Source of the DNA: Echinometra lucunter
Lineage: Eukaryota; Echinodermata; Echinoidea; Camarodonta; Echinometridae
Length of the DNA: 64,000 bases
NCBI GenBank assembly: GCA_029962745.1
Contig: CM057165.1
Coordinates: 4,429,935-4,493,934 of the forward strand
Direction: 5' to 3'
The position numbers and the translations under genes are program-made. Numbering within the stretch: position 1 is the first letter of the stretch; each line of letters begins with the position of its first letter. Shown piece after piece: positions 1 to 13,084 of this stretch. The notes under the pieces were generated by a model. The model was not told the origin of the DNA. It did no database searches and was given only the letters and a program-made list of their open reading frames with translations.

Positions 1-3000
1 TCTGCAGAACTGGAGATGGACAATAGCAACAAGCGACCCCGAACGACCATCACAGCCAAGCAACTAGAGACCCTAAAGACCGCCTATTCGAACAGTCCTA
101 AACCGGCACGACACGTTCGCGAACAGCTCGCTCAAGAAACTGGCCTAGACATGAGGGTGGTCCAGGTAGGTCTAAGGAAACAGTTCTTTCCACGTGCTCT
201 CTTGACATAGACTGGAGTGGAAAGCCACTTTTTGAGGAGAGTCAGTATGAGCGATCAAAATAGTCCCATCCACTTCGAAAATCATGGAGGAATCCACTTT
301 AAACCATATCATTGAATGGTATATTCATTGAAACTTGTATGGCAGCTAGTCGGCTGAATTGTACAAAATTTCCAAAATAAAAAAGAAATCATAGATGAAA
401 AACATAGAAATTTCAACAACCTAAACATCAGAATATTCAAATAAACAGAAATAATGAAGCAAACTAAAAATGGTAAAAGTGATTGTGTCCACGATTACCG
501 TTAAAGTGACGATATGTTTCACTTTTGCTTATCCATGTTATCTGATTGGTTTTAATTACTCCTTTGAGATTGGTGTCCACTTCTCTGAGAGTGAATTTAC
601 ACTCCAAAAAGAAGTGATTTCCAAATTGACTCGAGAGTTAATTTCTAACCTGTATGTTTAGAGTGTGGAAGAATATTATGACTGTAGCCATGCCTCATGA
701 AAGGATAACTCTTAGAATCAAGATAAAAATTACTTTCGAAAAATCAACCCAAGTGCAATTTCAATAGCATTTTTTATTGCTCATACAAATTATGTTATGA
801 TTACGTAATAAGCCATTGTAAAGTCCGCATATTTCTAAAGGTGACAGACAGGGCTACTGAAGTTGCCTTAAGTTGGTTTTCGAAAGTAGTTTTTATCGTG
901 TTTAGAGTACTTTCACATTTTTAGAGGTTTGAAACTTATAGATCAAAGTCTTATGCCAAATGGATGTTTGTGGAGTCACAATATACTATCTGTGTCCAGT
1001 GTCATGAAGACCTTGCCGTTGTCACTGCGCTAACTCTTAAGTTACACAGCAGTACGAAGGTCAAAGTAAAGAGATGTCAGTCGTAGCTTGTGAAGACATT
1101 ACTTTAGATGGCTTCGTGGCACTGCATGGCTTCTTTGAATATGCAAATTCTCAGAAAGAAGATTGCAGGAAACCTTAAGATATTTGGTAGGGATGACATT
1201 GAACGACTCTTGCAGGGAAGACTTCTGGTCATGGAAAGCTGAAAAAAGATTGAAGTGCATGAAACATTGAATTCTTATATCTTGGTTAATACTGGGCCTT
1301 TTTTACGTAGGATCTGCAAATATCATTATCCCAGCATTGCCAAACTCTAAGAAGAAATGGTGCAGATTAGAACCTTTCTTTTCCCCACAATTGGAACCTT
1401 TAACGGTCCTTTAAAGAACCATTAAAGGATCTCTAAAAGGTTCTAAAGGGGTCTTTAGATCCATTATTGGTTGTACAAGGAACCTTTTGGGATTCTTGAA
1501 AATATAAAGAACCCTTCATAGAATCCTTGTCTGCAGGGTTCTAAATACTGGACAAAAAAGGGTTCTAACTGGTACATTTTTCTAATGGGGTGTTGCAAGA
1601 AAGTTGCAATCGATTGCAAATAATTGCCAATTTTGAAACAACCATTCTGATTGGCTCAGGGTCTGCCCTTTTAAGAAGACATGCATACAACAATGATTTT
1701 GATTGGCCAGTGACAATCAGTTGCAACTTGCAATCGATTGCAACTTTCTTGCAACACCCTAAGAGTGCAGATACCAATCTACAGCTTGATTGGGATAGAC
1801 GAAATGTGGGCAGAACACCTCGTTCAAGGATGTAAGCACTGAGCGAGGATCGAACCCAGGACATCTCGTATGAGAGTCAAGAGTCTTCATCAGCCCCTTT
1901 GGGGGTGAATCAGTATTGACTGACAAGCTGTCAATCGGTCAATCAATCAGTCAATAAAATCAACGCTAAAAATGCAATTCAATGCATTAATATTGAATGC
2001 ATAGGTATTGAATGCATAAATACGAATACAAGAATATTGCAGTCGACCAACCAGTTCCATCAATGTTGCAACCAATCAACCGATTCCATGAATACTGTAA
2101 GCAATCAACCAGTTACAATCAAATAATCAGCTAATCAAAATCTAATCAAAATCAATCGAGTAATCACTACCATTTCTCTTCATCATAGGTCTGGTTCCAG
2201 AATCGTCGGGCCAAGGAGAAGCGGTTGAAGAAGGACGCTAACCGTCAACGCTGGGGTCACTACTTCAGGAACATCAAGAGGGTCAATGAAGCGAGTAGTC
2301 CGGCCAGTGGTCCAGAGCCTCTTGCCTCACCGGTCAAGCTGGAGCCATCGGACTTGGACGAGACGACTGTCTTTGACGGTGAGCTGGCTTTTTATGATGG
2401 TGAGGGAGGTGGATAGGAGTCTGAGGGAGTTGCTAAGATTATCTATCTAGAGTCCCAATTATGCAGTTTGTCGTCCCTCAAAGAGATTTATGACATACCT
2501 GAAGAAGCGAAGAGAACGACTATTTCGAATTTTCGAAACTTAGGCCTAAATCCGAAAAGATTTAGGCGAAATATTTGCGAAAAGCAAAATGGCAAATTTG
2601 TAACCTGAGAGTCATGGTGACCAAATTGTTATGTGTTCTTACTGATGATTGTTATTGTTACCAAACAGGGCTTCATGGAAGACCACCATTAGTTATATTC
2701 TGCCAACTTGTATTAAAAATCATAAATACATTATAAATCAATCAGTCAATAAATCAACAATAAACAAACAAACAAACATAAATAAATATATAAATGAACT
2801 TTCTATCTTGTGTCATTGTATGTGAACACTATAAGACACAGTGTTAGTAATATGTTGCTTCCTTTTTCTTTGCCATCACAGAGCACTCACCAAGTATGCC
2901 TGATCATGGAATGCCATTCCCGAACGATAGACAGCACGGTCCTCCAGGAGTGCCCGTATCCAGCCCGTACTTGAGCCAGTGCGAGTCGTTCCTCTCACCA

Positions 3001-3339
3001 CCACCGACGACACCCTCGGTCTCCAGCGGCTACCCAGTGAACAACCCATCCCCGACCCTCCCCGTGCAGCTCTCCCCGAATCACAACACCAACGGCATTG
3101 GCATGCCGGGGATCCCCTTCTCCGAGGCTGCAGGCATTCCCGGTGGCATCATGAGCGCGGCCAGCCATGGATTGGGCGAGGCCATGCGAGCCGTCGTGAA
3201 CCCAGGAGGAGACATGGGCGTGGTCACCCCGCCCCCACCTCCAGGCAGTTTCCATGAAGAGTTCCCTCACCAGCACCCTGGTCCCTGGTTAGACCATCAC
3301 CATCACCATCACCCACACCCGCTCCCTCATCAGTATTAA
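1..3339 (+). CDS. Lhx3/4: LIM-homeobox transcription factor Lhx3/4 (Lim3), 3' part, three exons
   Basis: Exons read 1-165 (cut by the window edge, or starting at 8 after a TCTGCAG acceptor-like string), 2189-2378 (or 2399) and 2882-3339. Joined, they give a homeodomain starting [16 protein letters not shown], with the helix-3 motif [17 protein letters not shown] split by an intron after RVVQ, followed by [12 protein letters not shown]; this is the Lhx3/Lhx4 signature. The third exon encodes a Pro/Ser/Gly-rich tail of about 150 residues ending [11 protein letters not shown]...PHQY*; the WLD near the end matches the vertebrate Lhx3/4 C-terminus (known of the family). Introns are phase 0 (GTAGGT..CATAG) and phase 1 (GTGAGC or GTGAGG..CACAG). 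In other animals Lhx3/4 is a nuclear DNA-binding regulator of motor-neuron, pituitary and endoderm fates. The LIM domains must lie upstream. The His-rich end is likely a local expansion. Identity is very sure; Lhx3 versus Lhx4 is not meaningful if the lineage has one gene. Confidence 0.95.
166..2188 (+). other. Lhx3/4 intron inside the homeodomain
   Basis: Phase-0 intron between the RVVQ and VWFQ codons, donor GTAGGT and acceptor TTCATCATAG. About 2 kb, AT-rich. It contains a perfect-arm foldback at 1588-1759, a stretch of short AAGGTTCT/AACCTTT motifs at about 1370-1580, and AATCAA-rich low complexity at about 1910-2160. No further exon was seen. Confidence 0.85.
1588..1759. mobile_element. 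Foldback MITE with 32-bp perfect arms
   Basis: Starts GGGTGTTGCAAGAAAGTT and ends with its exact reverse complement; the arms run 1588-1619 and 1728-1759 and each contains the palindrome TTGCAATCGATTGCAA. The middle of about 108 bp has no coding sense. It has the form of a non-autonomous DNA transposon; the flanks show no clear target duplication, so the superfamily is not assigned. Confidence 0.7.
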
Positions 3340-5940
3340 GACAGGGATCATAGGAGGAAACGACTGGGAAATGCAAACTAGTTTTGAACTTTGACCTCGT
3401 GGTTGCTGTATGAATATGCATGATTATGCAAGTTTGCCAGACTGTTGAAAAATGATGTCGTGAACGATTTTTATCGGTCGCTGCGTGGACTTTACGAGAA
3501 GAGCGGCTGAAAATATTAGTGTAATCCAGTTTCACTAATATTGATAACGATCAACTAAATGTACTATTATCTAACATTGTATCATATGCGTGCAATTTGA
3601 ATTTGGATTAACTACAAAAATATAATTTTGATCATTTTTGTGAAGGATATTTGCAATGTCATTGAGTTCTGTTAGAGCCGTATTTGTACAAGTATGTGTA
3701 TATGTTTTATTTAATTTATTCTATTAATTGGCATTGATTTCTATAATTTTTAAAAAACAAAATCTGTAGTTTCGGTGATCCCGACTTACTAAACCAAAAT
3801 ACTTGCCATGCTATGCAATTAATAAAATAACGTGTATGTCTGGAAGGAAAATATTTTCTATATCAACGTGCAATTCTCTAACAACTTGATGCATTTTGAA
3901 CCTGGGTGTGTTTGCATTTAAATTTCTAAACCAAATATGGACTTTCCTCTTTGAAATTCCAAGTTGAAAAGTGAAAAAAAGTACAAATTTGATTCTACAG
4001 TACAGTTTCCTATTGACATGTAAATTTAAGAAGAGTTTTGTTGTAATTTCCAGACGATAACTGAAAAAATAAGTTGCAAGGAAGACATCTCATGGACAGA
4101 ATCATGAAACATTACGTAACATATCAATGTCATTCCTGACGTCACTGATAGAGAACATTTGAGAAAGAACGACCTTTTATTCATATTTGAAAAACAAACA
4201 AACATATTTTCAATATCAAGAAATTCAGTTGATTTCGTGTTCCCACACGCTAGCTTGTTTTCCCTTCGCATTCTATTAGATGAATGACGTCACTGAAGAC
4301 GTACCTGATAAGGGATTACTTTTCCTTAGCTTAGGCAAGGTTCAGCAATATTTAAATGCTGATTAATTTGGATGACTTAGATGGTTTCTTTGTAATGGTT
4401 AGACGTGACATGAATTCAAAACATCTGTTCTTATTCAATGTCGGGCTTGTTGTGTTGTTTTGAACTTCTAGTTTAAAATCCTCCCTTTCTATTTTCTTTC
4501 TTTAGTTCAGTGCCTCATCAAACATGAGATGTCAAAAGTGGATTAATTATATTTTGTTTATTTCATGAGAAGTTTTTCAAGGTAGTTGCTTTGGGTCGAG
4601 TGGGTTTCTCATTACATGCCCTTTCTTTGAAAATCACAGACAAATCTTATAAGCTACTGAAAATTCTCGCATCTGATTGACTGAAAGCAAATTAGTCAGT
4701 GAAAATCACCGACAAAAACTCTTCATGAAACGCTCCCCTGATCAAGCGACACTAGAAAAATGAGTTCTGCTAACATTCCCGTGTCAGTGAAAAGTTGAAC
4801 AGTGGTTGCTTTTTTTATTTTCTGATGGTTGTTACATCAGAACTATTGTGCAATGGATTCGTAATAACTTAGGTTGACATTGCAACTTAAAATATGTTTT
4901 TTTTCCTGTACGATATGTGCTCACGACAGTACTTCTTGAAGAAAAACAACAAAACATTCCAGTTCTGCAATCTTTATCAATCCATTCCTTACGAAAACAT
5001 GCTTTGCATTTGTGACTCGAGATGTAAAATGACTCTATTTATTGAAGCTTAGGGGCTATCAAAATTCAGTTCAATTTCAGTTCAGCTAATGTCACTTCAA
5101 TGCTTCTAGTGACATCCTCATCGCAGCATTATGTCACACAATTGTGAAATTATCAACATGTCTGATACTCAACTTGAAATATATCAGGAAAAATATATGA
5201 AAAGACTTGTGCAATATCATTCCAACTTCTTGCCAACAGTTAACTTATTCCAGACTTGTTTTTAACAATATATTAATTCATGAAAGCAGTTTATTGAGGG
5301 ATATTTTACGATTTTGCCAATGACATTTCAACTTGGACATAATTATGCAAAATAGTTTACCAGAACGTTGTAATTTTGTTGAATTATGGGCATGAGGGGG
5401 GGGGGGGGGATTCATTATGTACCGATGACATAAAGACGGTATTCAATTTTTTACAAAAATAATTGTCTTATGATGCTTTAAAATGAATTTCAATCACCAG
5501 AAGAGGATTTGAATGTTTGAAATCAGGTTTGACATGGAGTAGTGGTAATTCTTTTGTGTGTGCAATATTTGTTTGAATACAACTGAGTTTCATCATTCCA
5601 TCAAGTAGCATAGTCATATACATGAATACATGCACTTTCACTGAATTATTTTAGACTATATATTTGTTTGGGTTGCAAAACGTAGTATACTTGCCTTTGA
5701 GAAAATCCACATTTCCTTTTTTCTTTCTCGAAAAGTAAGACACAAGTTTAGTTAACATGTTTTAACAACTTTCGTGCACCGCCTTGCCAAGTTTGCATTA
5801 CATTGTAGCTGTGATAACATTTCAACCTTGCTATCATGTTTTCTCAAGTTATGTTTCCTTTTTTTTTTGTTCATGTTTGCAATATGTATTGGACGAATGT
5901 ATACCTAATTGTGTATTATTTATTGATCGATTCAAATAAA
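3340..5940 (+). other. Probable Lhx3/4 3' UTR and flank, two candidate poly(A) signals
   Basis: Non-coding AT-rich sequence after the Lhx3/4 stop. AATAAA occurs at 3821-3826, giving a 3' UTR of about 0.5 kb, and at 5935-5940, giving about 2.6 kb. Both are in the right orientation; which is used cannot be decided from sequence. A run of G at about 5396-5409 is the only notable low complexity. Confidence 0.45.
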
Positions 5941-8319
5941 CATGTAAACAAAGAATTATTTGCTATGTGATACTATTTCTTTTAGATCAAGGTGGCATTA
6001 TCAGTGACGTTCAAATATGTCCGATTCTTTTTTATAATATCGGCTGCACGAACCACAAGATAATGTACATGTATTTACCACATTACTACAACAATACTCT
6101 TTGACTTTGCTATCTGGCTGATTATGGCCCTATGATGCTGTGGGTGTGGTGGTGATGGTGTAGCTGTGATAATGATGGTGGTGGTGGTGGTGATGATTGT
6201 GATGATAATAAAGATGACTATGATGATTTTGGGAATGATAACGTATGGCTGATGATGAACAATGACAGAAATATTTTGGATGCTTATCACTTTGTGTGAA
6301 TGTGCCGTCTGTGTATGATGTAATATAATATTGTCTGATCAGGGGCGGAATGGGCCTGAAATGTAGTGGGGGAAATTTCGACTCGACTGGCCAACCTTAC
6401 ATATACCTCTTAGACCTCGATTTGATCGGCGGACAAGCCATGATCCCCCTCCCCCCATCTGCGGTTCGTCACCTCTTTAAAGTGATTGTGATAATTATGG
6501 TGATGGTAATTTCTATGATAATAACACTTTTTTTAAATGATGGTGCAGAGATGATGCCATTGCTCGAAATTTTATCAAATCAACAGTTAGCTACTTGATG
6601 GAAAACAAATATGATTGCTAAGATGTTCACGCTGACGGTGTGGTGACAGTGGTGCTGGTGGTTCGGGTAATATAACCGACTCGATCATGGAGTTAAAAAA
6701 AAAACATCTAACAGTAATAATGTAAAAATAATTTTAGTAAAAAAAAAAAAAAAAAAAGATTGGTCACCTCGTGCGAAAGAAATATCGTTTATGGCTTAAA
6801 GATTTCTGTGTATAATTGATAAGTTCTCTGTTCACAGATTGCCGAGATTCTATTTTGTTCAAGGTTTAGTGTTGATTTAACGCCATCTTCCAGTAATGAG
6901 TTCGAGCAATTTTTTTCTAATCAATTTCCATATGCTTCATCGAACCTAAAGCATTTTTCATTCACAGAACAACAAAAAGATGATATAAGTATGGTCAGTT
7001 TTCTGTGAAAACAAGAGGGGCACTTACATTTTGATTTCTAATAGAACACGACGAACGTAGCCCACAATATTTTATTGACACGCCCGCAAGAGGTCGCTAT
7101 TCTGAACTCCACGGTAAACGGCATTGCACGTAGTCCGTGAACTTCAAATATACATGTACACCTTGAAAGGTAATCAATCGACTTCATGTCAAACATACCT
7201 TTGAACTTTTCTCATTAAAAATGATATCTATTTTCCCTATTTTACAACTTCAATTCATAACAGCAGGCATTTTCTTCCTGCTCATCATATACCGAATCAG
7301 CGTTCAGTATGTGCTCATAAGTACTGAAAAAAAAAAGAACACTGAAAAAACATTCATTAATGTTTTCAAATCTTTTATTGACTTACAGAATTAAAATCAT
7401 GATTAGCCTATCAATCTAATAATTCATGGCAGGATATACAGAAATAATTTAAGATATTGGAACACTTCATGAATTAAGGAGGTTTTCTTCCCAACAAATA
7501 AAAACAAAATTTCTGAATTTTCGCCTCGACTTGCAGTGTCTTGGAGGAAGGGAGTTGATGGTACACTTCTGGAAGCAATCTTGTGAGGATATTTTCTTTG
7601 TCAATCCTGTTGCAAAAAGGTCCTCCGTATTTAACTACTCAGGTCCTATCCCGTAACATTAAGCACAGATGTCTGAAATCCCGCGAACAGAAATCTGTAC
7701 GAATACTAGTATCTCAATGCTTTCTCTCTCTCACGGCATTTTCCTCTTTGTACTTCCGGGTCCACAATAGGTATTTTTGCGTTTGCTCTTGTATTGGTCT
7801 TCGTCAAAGTGAATTAATATCTTTTGACGACATCGATAAATAGTTGGGGTACAATTATTATCAAGTTAGGTACGCATCATCAAGTAAAGTCTTCAAAAAC
7901 TATCTCAAAACTTAAATGATTTAGGAAAGTCTTCCACAGATATGTTTGTTGTAATATATTGATTTCGTAGGGTTCGTTGGCTTTCCATATTTACAATACT
8001 TGATTACGATCATGTTATTACTAGTTCAGCTCTCCCGTATTCGCATCAAATTGTTATGTGCAGTTGAGTATATTTCTATAAAAACTATGCAATTATTATC
8101 ATTATCATTATTATCATATGATGATGATGATGATGATGATTATCATGATTATCATTATCATTACTCTCATTATTACTCAGTTGAATTTCACCCCACTTTT
8201 TCTAAAGTACAGCTATCTATGATAAGCGTTTAACGTTGCATCCTGTAAAAGAAGAGGTATTGAGTGATTCTCGTTAATGAATGGAGTATGTGATCATGGT
8301 AATAGTTGTCCCATGTTTT
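5941..8319. other. Intergenic region between convergent genes
   Basis: No gene seen. It contains a (GTG/ATG)n microsatellite at about 6130-6250, A runs at 6696 and 6740, a G/C-poor stretch, and (GAT)n at about 8118-8155. TTTATT at 7374-7379 reads AATAAA on the minus strand and could end the ODAD3 transcript. Confidence 0.5.
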
Positions 8320-11300
8320 TTAATTCTTCTTCTTTTTCCGTTTGGATTTCTTTGCATTCATGAGGTTTAGTCCTTGTCGTTTGATGTCAGCATTCGTCAG
8401 CATGTCCTCATTATCTTGGATGTCGTATCCATACTCGTCTAAAATGAACAACAAGAGGAATCATAGCAATAAATTGTTTTAAAAGTACACCTTCATTGCA
8501 TATTCCAATCATTTAGTGTAGGCTGTGAGTTACAGAGTATGATGGAAATGTAGCATGTTTATATAATTTTGCTTGATAATTTGTCTCATTCAAGGTCTAG
8601 TACGACAGTATGAATTTTAATGGGCTTTTCGTGAATCTGTTATGGCGATGATAATTCCTTGAGATTACTGTATGGAGAACAATAACAGAACACCCCCCCC
8701 CCAAAAAAAAAAATATCACATTTAGTTATCCTAACATGTATGAGTGAAAAAAAAAAGAAAGAAAGAAAGAAAGAAAAAAAAAACCCAAATGCAAATAATA
8801 GTCGAAACCATTTTACCAGAGTCATATGCGTCCGGTGCATCCATCCTTATGCGAAGATTTTCAGGCGGCAAATGGTTCTCCATGAATTCTTGAAACTGTC
8901 GTATGATTAAAAGAGAGCAAAACAATTCTAAACTTTGTTCCAGTGATATGTACTGCTTTCAAAACACAGTGTGGGTTAAAAATTATCTCGAATTCTGTAC
9001 ATGGAAAAGTAAATTTGACTAATGAAAGGACTAATGATTTTTTTTATTGTTGTTGTTGTGCAATGTGATTACAAGTTGAAATATAACGAAGTAACTCAGT
9101 GAATAATAAGCAATGTCGATGAACTATGAGACATTCCAAAGAAACTAACGAAAATTCGGCTGTCGAGTTTTGTTGCTATTTTTTAACGCTTTTTTGCTAT
9201 GCAGTGATCACAATTGAAAAAATGTACCGAATTAAGCACTACGAATTTAATATATCAGTGAAATGTTGGAAGTTCTCAAGAAAATGTAACTATACAATTC
9301 AGCTGTCGAGTTGTTTTGCTGTTGGTTTTTTAAGCTTTGCCCTTTTTTACGGCATCGATTAAAAATAATCTTTATACTTTCTGTCATACCAGAGCGTGTC
9401 GGCACTCGGCAATGATAATTATTGAAAGAAGACATCCAAAAAGATTCAACAAAAAATCAAACATTGAACTTGAATTGTGGATCAGTGGATAAGTCTCCGG
9501 ACTTTGAACCACAGGGTCCGGGGTTCAAATCCCACCGCAGCACTCGCGTCCTTTGGCAAGACGTTTATCTATATTTGTCACTCTCCACCCAGGTGTAGTA
9601 AATGGGTACCCGGTAGGAAGAAATTCCTTGAATGCTCGAGCACCTGATCAGGGTAGCCGTGCTAAAGCCGGGGTAATGATATGCAGCGCTTAGAAACATT
9701 TGTATTAAGCGCTATATAAATGTTGCATATTATTATTATTATTATTATATTTTACCTCGGGACTATTCTTGACTTTCCAGAAAGTAGAAGAATCTTTGAT
9801 GTTAGCCTGCTGCATCATGTGCAGGAGTTTGGCCTCACAGATGTTTAACTGTTCTACGGGATCATCCGTCATCATCGATACACTACGCATTGACTAAAAC
9901 AGGTAAGGGAAGAGAAATTGAGACCGGAATGAGACATGCCATAGAAAAAAGTTGCTTACACAGGGAAACCTCATCAGCATTAATGTTGCTCTACCCGAGG
10001 ACTTTGAAATCACCATTACCATGATTACCCCGCAATCACCAGGTTTCCATTTACGCCTGGGTCGAAAGAGACAATTGTGTGTAAACACACTGTCCAAAAA
10101 GAGCACAAGAGGATTATCTAAGTTATTATCATATTGGTCCACTGTATCCTGTAACATCTGCATTTACCGTATATTTTGATGTTCCGTTGACGATTTTCAG
10201 TGGATTTTTGAACTGATGATTTTAGGCAACAGAGCGCATAGCAGGACAACCTGGAAGAGGTTCGAAGAATCTCCGAATCCACAGCTGTCAGTAAGATTTA
10301 CAGTTGCCGATGATCGCAAGAGGTAATTTCCAACTTGGAACATGATATATGTTTACTTCTCATCATCACCATGATAATCTTATAATATTATCATCATCAT
10401 CGCTATCTATCTGACCGATTATCAAGGAAATGCTCGTCCGAACCACCACCAATAAACCTAATTGCTTACCGGTCTGACTTCGATGTCTTTGAGACTATCC
10501 ACAAGATGTTTGATACCAGTCTTCAGGTTGGAGAGGAGCTTGTAAGCACTCTCAAGATTCTTCTTCGCCGTGTCTCTTCGGATTGTCTCTTTCTCGAGAT
10601 GATCCTGCATTTGCTCCAATAGTTGCTGTCCTCTGGAAAAAATTCAATATCATGAAACTGCTGAATTAGCTGAAACATTTTAACAATCCTAGGTATCTAT
10701 AGGTATGTTTGTTACTTATGGGCTAAAATGCTTTAACTGTAGGGCCTACCTTCAGGGCCATACGCAGACATTTTTTCCTGGGGGGGGGGGGGTGCAAGAC
10801 GCATAAACATTTTCGAAGAAGCTCAAAAGCGAGGGAGCGAAGCGACCGAACTGGTCACGGGGGCACTTTTGCATTCTTAAAAGCGAAATGGAACGATTTG
10901 GTGCACACTTTTCGTGGATTTCGTGAAAATTTTCAGTAAAAAAATGTAAGTTTTCAAAATTTCCGGGGGGGGGGGGAACTGCCCCCCTCCCCCCCCCCCC
11001 CCGCTGCGTACGGCCATGCCTACCTTCATTTTTTTTTTGTCGTCAATTCCAGTACGTGAAACATAAACGCGTTTGGTATGTTTGTTGCATCTAATTCTAG
11101 ATTGTTTGTCTTCCAGAATATTGGATATTTGGCAACGAAATTCTCTGATCCTGTGACTTACCGCGCATGGATCCAGCTATGGCAGGAGGTGGGGGTGGGG
11201 GTGGGTGACACCGGTATCATGAATGTGAGTGTGGGTTTTCAAAAAAAGGGTGAGTAAAATGTGGAAAACGAGGCCATCCATTTGGGAGGATGTCGAATCC

Positions 11301-13042
11301 TTATCTTAACTTTTTTTTTCTTTTCAAAATATCTCATTTCCCCTTCTCTGTTTCCCCTTCTTTACTCCCCCCCTCCCTTTTCTAGAGAAACAAGGGCAAC
11401 GGCACTGATCTGATTCACCATACATGCCATACTTTATTCTGTGTTATTTTCTTGTGTTGTTTTTCTTATGTTTTCTTTCTTTTGCTTTTGCGTTTGTTCT
11501 TATTTTATTCTGTTTTATCTTTCGTTACTCTTATCCTGCTTATAGTATTTCTGTGATTCCTTTGTATATGATTTTGTATTTCATGTATCGTAACGCTTGA
11601 ATATTATTCACGGCCTGGCTGAAAAACAGCTTCTAGCTGATGGCAGGTTTGTACCGTGATTAAATAAATCCAATCCAATCCAATACAATAAAATATTAAC
11701 GGAATCTTTCAATTACATAAAATGACTTAAGAATACACCCTCTGTATTTCCACTGACTCATTTTACTCATTTAACCCATTCGTGACAGGAATTATTTAAA
11801 CCCTAATTTGATCAGCTTTTATTCTTCAAACTGGCAACACCAACATTTTTATTTTATCGCTACATTTTTCTTATAAAACGTCATGTATCTCAAATGAATA
11901 TAAATTGACAGAAATTATGATGAGAAGTCAAAAAGTTGCCAATTTGCAGGGGAAAACAGTAATTTTAAACTTTCTATCACATTGCCAATTTAAGGATTTT
12001 AATGCTTATTTTCCTTTAAAAAATTTTCAGCATCAAACGACGAATATTGACGCAACCAAAATGGGCACAGTTTGTGTAGAATTTTTTGCTCTTTCTACTC
12101 ATGTATCTGGTATGATTTTTAGGGCTTTGCATCAGAAGATATTAGGCAAAACCACAAAATGTGGACCTCTGTCACGAATGGGTTAAATCGAAAGCTTCGG
12201 AGCATTACTTATCCAAGATAGATTGGTTTCTTGAATTACAGCATGATGATCTTACTGGGACGTTTTGCTCTCGCCGCTGTACTTGAGTGCCTCGTATTGT
12301 TCCAAGAGTTGTCTGTTCTGCTCTTCTAGCCATTTCCGTTGCTTCTCCCCAGTTTGCTTCTGCCTTTCCAGGTGCTCGAAGGTACTGTTCTGACTTAAGA
12401 AGCGGGCCTCAATCTCCTGCGAAAAATCGTTGAATACGGAAGAGTTATAGACCACAGAGACAGGTAATAACAGACAGGTGCAGTCGCGAGCAGTTTAACC
12501 ACTTGTATGACTGGAGATGCAAAGGTCCTGAGTTCGAGCCCTTGCATGACACTGTATTCATCATCAGCTAGGTATCTACATTGTTTCTCTCCGCCAAGGT
12601 GTTAAATCGGTCTCACATATCATGCATATGGTCTTACCAGCACCGGCGCTCCAGTAAACTGGTGACTGGTAGAAAGTTTCTTAAAGTAATAGTGTTGGAA
12701 GTTTCCGACGCAAGCGCCTGAAAAGGTAAAGACGTATTTACAAATCATTCATATCAATCATTTATCTATATATTCTCAATAGAATAGTACAATGATTTTG
12801 CGGTTGGTCATCGCAGGATTGCATGGCAACGCGAAACTCTTTTTGAATATGTTTTTAAAATCATTTCTTTATCATATATACATTTTTTAAAACTTATGAT
12901 ATGAAAACTTACGTTGATGTCAGAGACGCCAGTCGCATCCATGATTCTATGGAATGCTTCATCGTACGTTGTCACTTTCACCCAGTTATCTTCATCCATC
13001 TGCGATTGTCGCTTGATATCTGAAGAGAGAGAGGGAGGGAGG

Positions 13043-13084
<42 letters not shown>

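Noticed and set aside
3224..3535. Minus-strand open frame over the last Lhx3/4 exon
   Set aside because: It is the antisense of a confirmed coding exon and has no motifs.
9480..9545. Possible functional tRNA gene
   Set aside because: A and B boxes are present but the arms do not pair as a tRNA and it continues into a SINE body and tail; the same applies at 40810 and 51105.
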